A DNA stretch of 64,000 nt from Ignavibacteriaceae bacterium (GTDB lineage Bacteria; Bacteroidota; Ignavibacteria; Ignavibacteriales; Ignavibacteriaceae), in assembly GCA_013042995.1 (NCBI GenBank), contig JABDPB010000105.1, positions 32,429-96,428 on the forward strand. Direction: 5' to 3'. This document shows, piece after piece, positions 9,962 to 19,559 of this stretch (positions are counted from its first letter, which is position 1; every line of letters begins with the position of its first letter). Made by a program: the position numbers and the translations under genes. A model generated the notes under the pieces. It had not been told where the DNA came from. It did not search any database and saw only the letters and a program-made list of their open reading frames with translations.

Positions 9962-11995
9962 ATGAGTGAATCCAGCAGCCGTCCGGTAAAAATTTTAGAT
10001 ATTCTTACCTACATTTTTTTCACAATATTTTTACTCTCTCTTGGCAATTCTATTTTTGCTAATCAGGTTGGTTTTTTTGGAGCACTTTTTTTTATACTTA
10101 TTAGGATTGCAATTACAAGAAAAAATCAATTTTATAAAACTGGACTCGAGCTTCCGTTTCTGCTCTATATTCTTGCCGAAACACTTTCATTGATTTTTTC
10201 AGAATACCCATCGGAAGCATTTAGAAACCTTACTAAAAGATTCGCAGTTATATTGGTTTTTTATACAACCATTGCTGCTGTAACAAATTTAAAGTGGGGG
10301 AAAAGATACTTTTATATCTATTTAGGAGGAATGCTCGCTACTATTTCAGTTTATCTTTTCTTTTCGGCAGAGCATTACCTGAACAATCTCTATGGCACAG
10401 TCCAATCTGGTCCATCAGTTTTTCAATTTCCAATTACAACTAGTGAGATTATAAGTTTTACGGTAATATTTTTATTTGCTTTTTTAATTAACGAGAAAAC
10501 ATCCTTACGCGTTAAGCTTTTTACACTTGCTGGATTTTTAATTTCATCCGCTGCACTAATTGCAACCTTTAAAAGAACTGGCTGGATTGGTGCGATGTTC
10601 GGAATTGTCTTAATCCTTATTCTCACAAAAAAATGGAAGGCTCTCACTGCTGCAGTTATCGTTGCCGCGTTGCTTTTTGTTATTGAATCAAATAAAAGTG
10701 AAGTTTTGATTTTCAATACCGGCGAAGACAAACTAGAAAAAATTCATTCATTTGAAACAGAAGGCAGGGCTTACAATTTTACCACAATAGACAGCATGAT
10801 TGTTGTGGTTGATTTTGACAACGGACTGCTGTTTTTTAAAGACGATAGATTTGTTAAGAATGTTAAACTAACCGCTCCAATTGGATCCATTACGCATTTA
10901 AAAGATGATTATCACATTGCTTCGCTTTACGATACAAGGTTTATTGTATTAAAAAGAAACGGACTGAAGTTTACCGAAGTAAATGAACTTCTTTCGCCCG
11001 GCTATACTAAAGTTTTCAAAATTGAAAATGAAATGCTTTACGTACTTGATGCTGACAGCGGACTTACTGTTTTTACCAATCCAATTAAAAGTGACAAACA
11101 CCGGAGATTTCCCGAACTGAAGTTTGCAGACAATATTTTTATAGATTCATCAAAATTCTATATTGATTACGATCGTGGTTTGCAAATTCGTGAATTAAAT
11201 AATTTTATCCCATCAGAAAAAATCAATCGTGAGCTAGATGGTTCATTTAAAATATTAAAAACAGAAAATGGAAGAATCTTAATCAGTAAATCAAATAAAG
11301 TCGAACTGCTGGATCTCAATTTTAATATGATTGACTCTGTAACAATTGGTTCGTATGTAAAACAGATTGTGAGAGACAAAGATAATATATACCTGCTGAC
11401 TGCAGAAAATGATATTTTAAAGTTAACCAATCCATTTAATGACTCATTAAAAGTTCTAAACAAGTACAACCTTGCTTTTACACCTAGGACATTATTTGCA
11501 AACGATAATAAAATCTACACAAGTATAGTTATTCGAAGCAGGCTGATGAGCATTTTCGATCCTTATGTCCAGACTAATTTTTCGCGGCTTGCCCTCTGGC
11601 GAGCAGGTTGGGAGATGTTTAAAAACAACCCGATTTTTGGCTTAGGTGATATTGATCTTGCTAAATACTACTTAAAATATAAGCGACCAATTGACAAAGA
11701 GATTCACGGTCACCTGCATAACAATTACATTCACTTTTTAGCTACGCTTGGTTTATTTGGATTTCTAGCACTTACTTTTCTCTTTGTAAAAATGTTTATG
11801 GTTATGGGTTCACACTTTAAAGCAACTAGAGAGAAGCCGTTTATAAATTCTTATGCTCTTGGAGCAATTGCCGGTTTGGCGAGCATGCTCACTGCAGGCT
11901 TAACAGAACTTAATTTTTGGGACCAGGAAATTACCACGCTTGTTTATTTTACAGTTGGACTTAGTATTGCTCTATTTAAACATTATAAAGCTTAA
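9962..11995 (+). CDS. O-antigen ligase/polymerase-like membrane protein with large inserted soluble domain
   Basis: 677 residues from ATG 9962, one base after the MsbA stop; an upstream in-frame start at 9908 would overlap MsbA and is less likely. Residues ~1-240 hold about nine membrane helices. Residues ~530-677 hold the Wzy_C/WaaL hallmark region: RLALWRAGWEMFKNNPIFGLG, then HLHNNYIHFLATLGLFGF and further helices. Between them (~242-525) is a beta-rich, charged, soluble-looking segment of ~285 residues with repeated short strands resembling a propeller. Family members are usually 400-450 residues. The protein probably joins or polymerises surface glycans in the periplasmic leaflet; the inserted domain's role is unknown. 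Confidence 0.78.
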   Translation: MSESSSRPVKILDILTYIFFTIFLLSLGNSIFANQVGFFGALFFILIRIAITRKNQFYKTGLELPFLLYILAETLSLIFSEYPSEAFRNLTKRFAVILVFYTTIAAVTNLKWGKRYFYIYLGGMLATISVYLFFSAEHYLNNLYGTVQSGPSVFQFPITTSEIISFTVIFLFAFLINEKTSLRVKLFTLAGFLISSAALIATFKRTGWIGAMFGIVLILILTKKWKALTAAVIVAALLFVIESNKSEVLIFNTGEDKLEKIHSFETEGRAYNFTTIDSMIVVVDFDNGLLFFKDDRFVKNVKLTAPIGSITHLKDDYHIASLYDTRFIVLKRNGLKFTEVNELLSPGYTKVFKIENEMLYVLDADSGLTVFTNPIKSDKHRRFPELKFADNIFIDSSKFYIDYDRGLQIRELNNFIPSEKINRELDGSFKILKTENGRILISKSNKVELLDLNFNMIDSVTIGSYVKQIVRDKDNIYLLTAENDILKLTNPFNDSLKVLNKYNLAFTPRTLFANDNKIYTSIVIRSRLMSIFDPYVQTNFSRLALWRAGWEMFKNNPIFGLGDIDLAKYYLKYKRPIDKEIHGHLHNNYIHFLATLGLFGFLALTFLFVKMFMVMGSHFKATREKPFINSYALGAIAGLASMLTAGLTELNFWDQEITTLVYFTVGLSIALFKHYKA

Positions 11996-12086
11996 TTGGT
12001 AACGACAAAAGATGAGATAAAATAATTCTGCTTGCTTATTTTAAATGCAGTCGAAGAAAATCTTTTTAAATTAATTGTCTTTTAAG

Positions 12087-13592
12087 ATGAAAAACAACAA
12101 CAAAAATGAAATTATAAAAAAAGCTAAAAAATTTTCCACACGGTTCAATTCAAGCAGTAAAGAACTGGCGATAATTCTTGCAGCAGGACATGGAAAGCGG
12201 ATAAAATCGCAGCGCTCAAAAATGCTGCATAACATTTGGGGTGTGCCTACAATTGAGCGTGTTTACAATGCCTGCGCTAATGCGGTTAAAGGAATTAACA
12301 CAATTGTTGTTGTTGGAATTAAAGCGCTCGATGTGCTGGAAGTTTTTGGAAAACAAACAAATACCTCGTACGCATATCAGCAGGTGCAAAACGGAACGGG
12401 ACACGCGGTGCAAGTTGCTTTACAAAACGTAAAACGCTTCCCGCCAAATGGGATTGTTTACATTATGCCTGGAGATATGGGTTTAATTGATGAGGAATCA
12501 ATTTCAAGTTTCAGGAAAAGCTTTAAAGATTCACATGCACAGATGATTGTGCTTACAGGAATATTTACAGGTGATCCAAATGAAAACAACTACGGAAGAA
12601 TTTTGCGTGTAAAAGATTACGATACAAATGAGGTTAGCTCAAGAGTGGATGAAGGAAAAGTAATTAAAATAATGGAGCAAAAAGATATTCTTGCATTGCC
12701 CGATAACAAGCCCTATCTCGCAGAATACAAAGGAAGATATTACTCTTTTACAAAAGAGGAGCTTATAAACAACAACGAATACAACTCCGGGGTGTTTGCT
12801 TTTCGCTACAGCAAGCTTAGAGAACTGATTGGCGAACTTAAGAGCGATAATGTGCAAAAGGAAATTTACTTAACCGATCTCATTTCTTTGTTTAATGAAA
12901 AAGATTACAGTGTCGCTGCAGTTAGCCCTGAAAAAAATTACGTTGTAATGGGCTTTAACAACAAATCTGTTTTGAAAGAGATGGAAGCAATTGCCCGCAA
13001 AAATGTTTACGAAAAGCTGAAAGACATAATTGAAATTGAAGACCCGGACGATTTCTTTATAGATGAAAAAGTTGTTGAAGACATTTTAAAGATGGATATA
13101 AAATATCCGGCACTGGATATTACAATCAGTAAAGGTGTTTACATTGGCAGAGATGTAAAACTGAACTTAAACCTCTCGCTTGGCAAAAATGTTTTTGTGG
13201 ATGGACACGTATTTATTGGAAAGAACGTTTCCATAAGCCACAATGTGCATCTTTCCTGCTATCCTGAGCAAACACTTAAAATTGGTAACAATGTCCAGAT
13301 TTTGTGGGGCGATATAATTAAAGGCAATATTGTAATAGGCGATGGTTCTTGCATTGAATCCAGTGTTAATATGACCGGCAGCGATGAGTTTCCTTTGAAG
13401 ATTGGAGAAAACGTTTTAATTAAAGGCACCTCTTATATCTTTGGTTCTAAAATAGCGAGCAATGTAACTGTTGAGCATAGCATACTTGTAAAAAAGAAAG
13501 TACGTGCTGTTAAAAATGAAAAAGGAGAAGTGCAGCCTGTTAGATATTATGTACCTGAGAGTGAGGGGGAGAAAGCTTTAAGCGATATTTAA
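12087..13592 (+). CDS. GlmU-like bifunctional protein (sugar nucleotidyltransferase + left-handed beta-helix)
   Basis: 501 residues from ATG 12087; an in-frame TTG at 12075 is the alternative. The N-terminal nucleotidyltransferase carries the UDP-GlcNAc pyrophosphorylase motif (IILAAGHGKRIKSQRSKMLH) and the GTGHAVQ region. The C-terminal ~150 residues contain hexapeptide repeats (VYIGRDVKLNLNLSLGKNVF and similar) of a left-handed beta-helix. GlmU makes UDP-GlcNAc from glucosamine-1-phosphate. This copy is longer than typical GlmU (~455), and its C-terminus does not show the usual acetyltransferase ending clearly, so it may only be the uridylyltransferase or act on another sugar. It precedes the aspartase fusion by 9 bases. 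Confidence 0.75.
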   Translation: MKNNNKNEIIKKAKKFSTRFNSSSKELAIILAAGHGKRIKSQRSKMLHNIWGVPTIERVYNACANAVKGINTIVVVGIKALDVLEVFGKQTNTSYAYQQVQNGTGHAVQVALQNVKRFPPNGIVYIMPGDMGLIDEESISSFRKSFKDSHAQMIVLTGIFTGDPNENNYGRILRVKDYDTNEVSSRVDEGKVIKIMEQKDILALPDNKPYLAEYKGRYYSFTKEELINNNEYNSGVFAFRYSKLRELIGELKSDNVQKEIYLTDLISLFNEKDYSVAAVSPEKNYVVMGFNNKSVLKEMEAIARKNVYEKLKDIIEIEDPDDFFIDEKVVEDILKMDIKYPALDITISKGVYIGRDVKLNLNLSLGKNVFVDGHVFIGKNVSISHNVHLSCYPEQTLKIGNNVQILWGDIIKGNIVIGDGSCIESSVNMTGSDEFPLKIGENVLIKGTSYIFGSKIASNVTVEHSILVKKKVRAVKNEKGEVQPVRYYVPESEGEKALSDI

Positions 13593-13601
13593 TAGGAGAC
13601 T

Positions 13602-15470
13602 ATGGAAAAGGGACAAATAATTGAATTCATAAAAAAGATTGAGCTGTTTAAAGAATTAGCAGACGATGAACTGCAGTTAGTTGCGTCTGGCTTGCAGGAA
13701 AAAGTTTACGAAAAAGGGGAGCTGCTCTTTAGAGAAAACAATCCGCGCAAAGAGCTTTACTTAATTTACGATGGTGAAGTAGAGCTTTTCAAAAAAAATC
13801 CTTATGGGGAAGAAAACCGTCTTTCATTCTTCAGCAAATACGACTTTTTGGCAGAAGGCTCCTTAGTCGATGATTCTCCTCATTCAACTTCTGCACGTGC
13901 ACTTTTAAAAACTAAAGTGTTTTTAATTAACCGCGATAAATTCACTGAAATTATAAAAACTAAAGGAGAAATTTCTCTTAAAATATATTCACAGATTTCA
14001 CGTGTAATTTCACGCCGCATGCGTCACGCAAATATCAGGGGCTCAGATGTTGGTGCACAGTACGATTCCGGCAGAACTCGTATAGAACACGATCTGCTTG
14101 GAGACAGAGATGTTCCTTTTGAACGATACTACGGTGTTCAAACTTTGCGGGCAACAGAAAATTTTAATATCAGTGGTGTAACATTAAACTTTTATCCGGA
14201 TCTTGTTAATGCACTTGCAATAGTTAAAATGGCAGCTGCAAAAGCTAATCACGATTTGGGCTTGCTATCAAAACCAATCACCGATGCAATAGTGCAGTCT
14301 TGCAACGAAATAATAAACGGAAAGCTTCACACTCATTTTGTAGTGGATATGATACAGGGCGGAGCGGGCACATCAACAAATATGAATGCAAACGAAGTAA
14401 TAGCAAACCGTGCTTTAGCAATTCTTGGTTACGAAAAAGGCGAGTACAAATACTGCCATCCGAATAATCATGTTAATTTATCTCAATCAACAAACGATGC
14501 GTATCCAACCTCAATTAAACTTGCTTTAATCAACAGTAATAAAAAACTGATTGATGTTTTAAAGATTCTAATAAAATCTCTGCGCCAAAAAGCAGATGAA
14601 TTTTCGAATATAATTAAAATGGGAAGAACTCAGCTGCAGGATGCAGTTCCGATGACACTCGGACAATCATTCGAAGCTTATGCAGTAACATTTGAAGAAG
14701 AAGTTGATCGGCTGGAAGAAAACGTAAGTTTATTTTTAGAAGTGAATATGGGTGCAACTGCAATAGGGACAGGAATAAATGCACCGGATGGTTATAGTGA
14801 AAAATGCATTCATCATCTAAAGGCAATAACCGGATTCGATATAAAACTTGCTTTAAATCTTGTTGAAGCAACGCAGGATACGGGTGCTTTTGTAATGTAT
14901 TCTTCAGCAGTAAAAAGACTTGCAGTAAAGCTTTCAAAAATGTGCAACGATCTACGTTTGCTCTCTTCAGGACCACGTGCAGGTTTAAATGAAATTAATC
15001 TACCGCCTATGCAACCGGGTTCATCAATTATGCCCGGAAAAGTAAATCCCGTCATACCGGAAGTTGTAAATCAAATTGCCTTTAAAGTTATTGGTAATGA
15101 TTTTACTGTAACACTTGCAGCAGAAGCTGGACAGTTGGAGTTGAATGTTTTTGAGCCTGTAATCGTTCAAAGTTTATTTGAATCAATTGAAATGCTGAAG
15201 AATGGAATGGAAACTCTCGTCCATAAATGTATCGAGGGAATCACTGCCAACAAAGAGTATTGCAGGTTGTTAGTTGAAAACAGTATTGGGTTGGTTACTG
15301 CTTTAAATCCAGTTTTAGGTTATGAAACTTCTACCGCACTTGCAAAAGAAGCATTGGAAAATAATCGGGGTGTGTACGATCTTGTTTTAGAAAAGAAGCT
15401 GCTATCTAAAGAAGAGCTTGATAAAATTCTTTCTCCCGAAAATATGATTAAGCCAAATAAGCCTTCATAA
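13602..15470 (+). CDS. aspA: Aspartate ammonia-lyase with N-terminal cyclic-nucleotide-binding domain
   Basis: 622 residues. Residues ~1-135 form a cNMP-binding (CAP_ED) beta-roll: FRENNPRKELYLIYDGEVELF and a FLAEGSLVDDSPHSTSARAL phosphate-cassette-like region. Residues ~150-622 form a complete aspartase/fumarase-superfamily enzyme, with SQSTNDAYPTS, GRTQLQDAVPMTLGQ and the superfamily signature GSSIMPGKVNP carrying the catalytic serine. Ordinary AspA is ~470 residues. The enzyme deaminates aspartate to fumarate in the cytoplasm. The fused sensor suggests allosteric or localisation control, but whether it binds cAMP or any nucleotide is not shown. No frameshift or stop separates the two parts. 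Confidence 0.88.
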   Translation: MEKGQIIEFIKKIELFKELADDELQLVASGLQEKVYEKGELLFRENNPRKELYLIYDGEVELFKKNPYGEENRLSFFSKYDFLAEGSLVDDSPHSTSARALLKTKVFLINRDKFTEIIKTKGEISLKIYSQISRVISRRMRHANIRGSDVGAQYDSGRTRIEHDLLGDRDVPFERYYGVQTLRATENFNISGVTLNFYPDLVNALAIVKMAAAKANHDLGLLSKPITDAIVQSCNEIINGKLHTHFVVDMIQGGAGTSTNMNANEVIANRALAILGYEKGEYKYCHPNNHVNLSQSTNDAYPTSIKLALINSNKKLIDVLKILIKSLRQKADEFSNIIKMGRTQLQDAVPMTLGQSFEAYAVTFEEEVDRLEENVSLFLEVNMGATAIGTGINAPDGYSEKCIHHLKAITGFDIKLALNLVEATQDTGAFVMYSSAVKRLAVKLSKMCNDLRLLSSGPRAGLNEINLPPMQPGSSIMPGKVNPVIPEVVNQIAFKVIGNDFTVTLAAEAGQLELNVFEPVIVQSLFESIEMLKNGMETLVHKCIEGITANKEYCRLLVENSIGLVTALNPVLGYETSTALAKEALENNRGVYDLVLEKKLLSKEELDKILSPENMIKPNKPS

Positions 15471-15477
15471 AAATAAA

Positions 15478-15505
15478 AAAGGCTCTTCGTATTTGAAGAG
15501 CCTTT
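15478..15505. terminator. Bidirectional intrinsic terminator between aspA-like gene and rpsT
   Basis: GGCTCTTC and GAAGAGCC form an 8-bp perfect stem with a 6-base loop, flanked by an A-run before and a T-run after. It serves the two converging genes in either direction. Confidence 0.9.
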
Positions 15506-15526
15506 AAAATCAAATTATATAATAAA

Positions 15527-15805
15527 CTATTCTTTAGCTTCTGTTTCGGCTGGTTTTAAGCTGTTTAAGTGCTTTGTTAATTGAGATTTATTTCTAGATG
15601 CTGTATTCTTTTTAATTACACCTTTTACAGTGCCTTTATCCAGAGTTTTAATAGCAGTTTTGTAAAGTTTTTCCGCTTCTTCTCTATTTTCGCTTGCTAA
15701 TACTTTTTTAATGCTTGATTTAATTTTTGAAGTGTAGGTTTTATTATTTTCTTTTTTTCTCTCGTTCGTTCTAATTCTTTTCTTTGCCGATTTATGAGTT
15801 GCCAT
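15527..15805 (-). CDS. rpsT: 30S ribosomal protein S20
   Basis: 92 residues, the normal length, strongly basic (MATHKSAKKRIRTNERKK) with the S20 N-terminal motif, and two long helices. S20 binds 16S rRNA at the bottom of the 30S subunit. The C-terminus has a short acidic extension (PAETEAKE). It is a single gene ending at a shared terminator, with AGGATT before the start. Confidence 0.97.
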   Translation of the reverse strand: MATHKSAKKRIRTNERKKENNKTYTSKIKSSIKKVLASENREEAEKLYKTAIKTLDKGTVKGVIKKNTASRNKSQLTKHLNSLKPAETEAKE

Positions 15806-15936
15806 TAAACGTAAATCCTATTTTTTGTCTAAAAATGAGTGCCAAATATAGGCTATAAAGGGTTTGAAATCAACCTGTGCTTGAGTAACTTTTTTACTGA
15901 AATCGTACTAGTTTTGAACAAAGTGTTGCTTTTCTA

Positions 15937-15998
15937 GTCACACTGAACGAGGTCGAAGTGTGATTGCTGGTTAGTCTTCGACAGGCTCAGACTGACAA
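15937..15998. repeat. Dispersed intergenic repeat (REP-like, 'gtcgaagtgtg/cttcgacaggctcag')
   Basis: The stretch contains CACACT...AGTGTG as an inverted repeat around GAACGAGGTCGA, followed by CTTCGACAGGCTCAGACTGAC. Strings of this wording are scattered in many Bacteroidota genomes as small palindromic repeats; this is from memory of such genomes, not a search. It lies upstream of queE and has no open reading frame. Confidence 0.55.
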
Positions 15999-16017
15999 TT
16001 TATAATTATAATAGTGA

Positions 16018-16656
16018 ATGTTAAAAATCAACCAAATATATCATTCAATCCAGGGTGAAAGCACTTACGCGGGAAGACCGTGCGTTTTTGTCCGATTAAC
16101 AGGCTGCAATTTACGCTGCACATACTGCGATACAGAACATGCTTTTTACGATGGCAAAAAAATGTCCGTGCAGGAAGTAATTGATCAAATTAAAAGCTAT
16201 GATAGCAAGCTTGTGGAAATAACAGGTGGTGAACCATTACTACAGGAAGAATGTATAGAGCTGATGAAAAATTTGTGCAATGAAGGTTTTGAAGTTTTGA
16301 TTGAAACTGCAGGTAATATGCCAATAAAAAATATTGATGAAAGAGTGAAAGTAATAATGGATTTAAAATGTCCATCAAGCGAAATGATGGATAAAAACCT
16401 GTATGAAAATGTAAACCATCTTAAAAAAGATGATGAAGTTAAATTTGTTATCGGCACAAAAGAAGATTACAATTGGTCCAAAGAAACAATACAGAATTAC
16501 AAGTTAAGTGATACATGCATAGTACTGTTTTCTTGCGTGTTCGATAAACTTGAACCCTTAAAATTAGTCAACTGGATTTTAGAAGATAAACTGGATGTAA
16601 GATTTCAATTGCAGATGCATAAGTACATCTGGCACCCGGAAATAAAAGGAGTATAA
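16018..16656 (+). CDS. queE: 7-carboxy-7-deazaguanine synthase (radical SAM)
   Basis: 212 residues. The QueE form of the radical-SAM cluster motif is clear: C30, C34 and C37 in GCNLRCTYCDTEHAF, preceded by the substrate-binding QGESTYAGRPCVFVR stretch and followed by the GGEPLLQ SAM-binding motif. It converts 6-carboxytetrahydropterin to 7-carboxy-7-deazaguanine in queuosine/preQ0 synthesis. The stop overlaps the queD start (ATAATG), so the two steps are translationally coupled: QueD makes the substrate of QueE. Confidence 0.95.
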   Translation: MLKINQIYHSIQGESTYAGRPCVFVRLTGCNLRCTYCDTEHAFYDGKKMSVQEVIDQIKSYDSKLVEITGGEPLLQEECIELMKNLCNEGFEVLIETAGNMPIKNIDERVKVIMDLKCPSSEMMDKNLYENVNHLKKDDEVKFVIGTKEDYNWSKETIQNYKLSDTCIVLFSCVFDKLEPLKLVNWILEDKLDVRFQLQMHKYIWHPEIKGV

Positions 16657-17069
16657 TGAAAATAGCAAAAGAATTCGGATGGGAAATGGGACACAGGCTG
16701 CCCGAACATTTTGGTTTGTGTAAAAACATTCACGGACACTCTTACAAAATGATTGTCGAGCTGGAAGGTAATTTAAATGAGCAGGGAATGGTGATTGATT
16801 ATTACGAAGTTGAAAAAATTATTGATCCCATTATTGAAAAATTAGATCACGCTTTTATGGTAAATAAAAATGATAATGTTGTCTTAGATTTTTTAGAAAA
16901 GATGAACTCAAAAAAAGTTGTTGTAGATTTTGAATCAACTGTAGAAAACATCTCCAAATATTTACTGAACGAAATCAGCAATGCAAATCTTCAATCAAAT
17001 GTAAAGAAATTAGCTGTTAGAATTTACGAAACTGCAGGAGATTATGCAGAGGGAGAAAAAGAAATATAG
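16656..17069 (+). CDS. queD: 6-carboxytetrahydropterin synthase
   Basis: 137 residues, typical for QueD. Zinc ligands H13, H26 and H28 (GHRLPEH and HGHSYK) and the catalytic C22 (GLCKNIHGHS) are visible, as is a later LDHAFMVNKND segment holding the second active-site acid/histidine. It converts 7,8-dihydroneopterin triphosphate to 6-carboxytetrahydropterin. It overlaps queE by one base. The next gene, uvrB, is convergent. Confidence 0.95.
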   Translation: MKIAKEFGWEMGHRLPEHFGLCKNIHGHSYKMIVELEGNLNEQGMVIDYYEVEKIIDPIIEKLDHAFMVNKNDNVVLDFLEKMNSKKVVVDFESTVENISKYLLNEISNANLQSNVKKLAVRIYETAGDYAEGEKEI

Positions 17070-17116
17070 TCGCGAGTCTGTGTACCATTAGACAAATTCC
17101 CGAAATCGCAGCAATA

Positions 17117-19129
17117 TTATTTTAATAATTTTTCCAGCTTAGTAATCTCATCTCTCAATGAAGCGGCTTTTTCGAATTCCAGATCTTTTGCGGCGTTGTG
17201 CATTTGTTCACGAATCTGTTCGATCAAGTCTTTCTTCTGATCATTATCCATGTATTTTAGAACAGGCTCTGCAACTTTGGAAAAGCTGTAATATTCTTTT
17301 TCCTCTTTTTTTCTTACATCTGCAATAGAAGTTGATGCCATAATTTCTTCCATGCTTTTATAAATTGTTGCAGGAGTGATATTGTTCTCATCGTTATATT
17401 TTCTCTGAAGTATTCTTCTCCTGTTGGTTTCCGTTATTGTCTTTTGCATAGATCGGGTTATAACATCACCATACATAACAACTTTACCGTTTACATTACG
17501 TGCAGTTCTACCAGCAACCTGCATTAAAGACTTCTCGCTGCGAAGAAAGCCTTCTTTATCTGCATCTATAATCGCAACTAGTGAAACCTCCGGTAAATCT
17601 AACCCTTCTCTTAAGAGATTAACTCCAACTAACACATCAAACTCACCCAATCTCAGATCTCTTAAAATCTCAACTCTTTCTAAAGAATCAATATCACTAT
17701 GAATATATCGTACCTGAATATTAATTTTATCGAGATAGTCCGCAAGATCTTCCGCCATCTTTTTTGTTAATGTTGTAACAAGTGTTCGTTCTTTTCTTTT
17801 AACTCTTGTTCTTATTTCATCGATCAAATCATCAATTTGTCCTTTTATTGGACGCACTTCAATTTCAGGATCGAGCAAGCCGGTTGGACGAATAATCTGT
17901 TCTACAACTTTACCATTGGTTTGTTCTGCTTCATAATCACCCGGAGTGGCACTAACAAAAATAACCTGGTTAATCTTTGACGAAAATTCTTCAAATTTCA
18001 TTGGACGGTTATCTAATGCTGAAGGAAGTCGGAATCCATGCTCAACTAAAGTTTCTTTTCTTTTTCTATCGCCGTTATACATTGCACGAAGCTGGGGAAC
18101 AGTGACATGTGATTCATCAATTATCACTAAAAAATCTTCCGGGAAATAATCAAACAATGTGTACGGACGTGTGCCTGCGGCTCTGCCATCCATGTGGCGT
18201 GAGTAATTTTCAATTCCTGAGCAGTAACCGATTTCTTTCATCATTTCGATATCAAATCTTGTGCGCTGTTCTAAACGCTGTGCTTCTAAATATTTTTCAT
18301 TTTCTCTAAAAACATCAAGTTGTTCTTTCAACTCAGTATCTATATTATAAACTGCTTTTTGCAATTTTTCACGATCAGTTACAAAATATTTTGCAGGATA
18401 GATTGGTGCAGATTCTATTTCTTCAATTACTTTTCCAGTCGTTGAATCAATTACAGATAAGCGCTCAACTTCATCATCCCAAAGCTCGATACGATACGCT
18501 TCTTCGTACTGGTAAGCGGGAATAATTTCAACAACATCCCCTCTGGCTCTGAATGTTCCCCTGGAAAAATCAGAATCGTTTCTTACGTAATAAATATCAA
18601 TTAAATCCCTCAGCAATTTTTTGCGCTCTATCTTTTGTCCCTTTTTAATAAAAATAATTTGATCAGCATACTCCTGCGGTGCACCGATTCCGTAAATGCA
18701 GCTCACACTTGCAACAACAATTACATCTCGTCTTCCTTCAATTAAAGATGTAGTTGCCTTTAAACGGAGGCGGTCAATTTCTTCATTTATTGAAAAATCT
18801 TTTTCGATATAGAGATCGCTCGAAACAACATATGCTTCCGGTTGGTAGTAATCGTAGTAGCTTATAAAAAATTCAACAGCATTGTTTGGGAAAAATGATT
18901 TAAACTCAGAGTAAAGCTGTGCCGCGAGTGTTTTGTTATGCGATATAACAAGTATAGGTTTATTAAATTTTTCGATAACATTTGAAATTGTAAATGTTTT
19001 TCCGCTGCCGGTCACACCAAGCAGAGTCTGGAATTTTTCTTCTCTCTTTAACCCTTCAGTTAACTTTTCAATTGCCTTAGGCTGATCACCCGATGGTTTG
19101 TAGGTAGAAACTAATTTATACTTATTCAT
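17117..19129 (-). CDS. uvrB: UvrABC excinuclease subunit B
   Basis: 670 residues from ATG 19129; the longer in-frame version would overlap the upstream gene, and the conserved N-terminus ([22 protein letters not shown]) starts here. Walker A is GVTGSGKT, the beta-hairpin region contains [12 protein letters not shown], the helicase motifs include IDESHV and SATPGDYE, and the C-terminal UVR motif ([14 protein letters not shown]) binds UvrC. It loads onto damaged DNA with UvrA in nucleotide excision repair. The start lies 4 bases after the stop of the upstream small gene, so the two are cotranscribed. Confidence 0.97.
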   Translation of the reverse strand: MNKYKLVSTYKPSGDQPKAIEKLTEGLKREEKFQTLLGVTGSGKTFTISNVIEKFNKPILVISHNKTLAAQLYSEFKSFFPNNAVEFFISYYDYYQPEAYVVSSDLYIEKDFSINEEIDRLRLKATTSLIEGRRDVIVVASVSCIYGIGAPQEYADQIIFIKKGQKIERKKLLRDLIDIYYVRNDSDFSRGTFRARGDVVEIIPAYQYEEAYRIELWDDEVERLSVIDSTTGKVIEEIESAPIYPAKYFVTDREKLQKAVYNIDTELKEQLDVFRENEKYLEAQRLEQRTRFDIEMMKEIGYCSGIENYSRHMDGRAAGTRPYTLFDYFPEDFLVIIDESHVTVPQLRAMYNGDRKRKETLVEHGFRLPSALDNRPMKFEEFSSKINQVIFVSATPGDYEAEQTNGKVVEQIIRPTGLLDPEIEVRPIKGQIDDLIDEIRTRVKRKERTLVTTLTKKMAEDLADYLDKINIQVRYIHSDIDSLERVEILRDLRLGEFDVLVGVNLLREGLDLPEVSLVAIIDADKEGFLRSEKSLMQVAGRTARNVNGKVVMYGDVITRSMQKTITETNRRRILQRKYNDENNITPATIYKSMEEIMASTSIADVRKKEEKEYYSFSKVAEPVLKYMDNDQKKDLIEQIREQMHNAAKDLEFEKAASLRDEITKLEKLLK

Positions 19130-19133
19130 CCAA

Positions 19134-19478
19134 TTACTCAAGCAGTACATCGTGTGCATGAAAGCTATTATTCTGGCTCATATGTCCCCTCAGAGTTACA
19201 ATTTGTGAAGATTCAATTCCTTCTGGAACTTTGTCTGCATTAATTGCAATTACACTATTGTTTTTATCAGCGGCATAAAATTGCGCACCACCCTGCGAAG
19301 TTCTTTCAAATCCCCTCTCAGCAACAATTTTAACTCTTATATCTTTTACTGCACTGTTGTTTGGATCGAAATCAGAAAATGAACCAAGTCCTTTTTTGGG
19401 GGAGAAGTATATATTATAAATAAGTAGAACTGCAGCAACAATTAAAACTGGAAGAATTAATTTTTGTACGTATTTCAT
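19134..19478 (-). CDS. Small membrane-anchored OB-fold protein, CcmE-like
   Basis: 114 residues: an N-terminal signal anchor ([19 protein letters not shown]) and an extracytoplasmic beta-rich part whose end ([22 protein letters not shown]) resembles the OB-fold of cytochrome c maturation protein CcmE or tRNA-anticodon-like domains. The HxxxY heme-attachment motif of CcmE is not seen, so a heme chaperone role is doubtful. It is upstream of and coupled to uvrB (4-base gap). The function is unknown. Confidence 0.55.
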   Translation of the reverse strand: MKYVQKLILPVLIVAAVLLIYNIYFSPKKGLGSFSDFDPNNSAVKDIRVKIVAERGFERTSQGGAQFYAADKNNSVIAINADKVPEGIESSQIVTLRGHMSQNNSFHAHDVLLE

Positions 19479-19559
19479 TTTAGTTCTTTTGTTATTTGCA
19501 AAAGGTAAATTTAGTAATTTTGATTTTAACTATTCAATGTATTTTAAGGATGACACGCA

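Noticed and set aside
19130..19159. Longer N-terminus of UvrB
   Set aside because: It overlaps the upstream gene, and UvrB homology begins at the ATG 19129.
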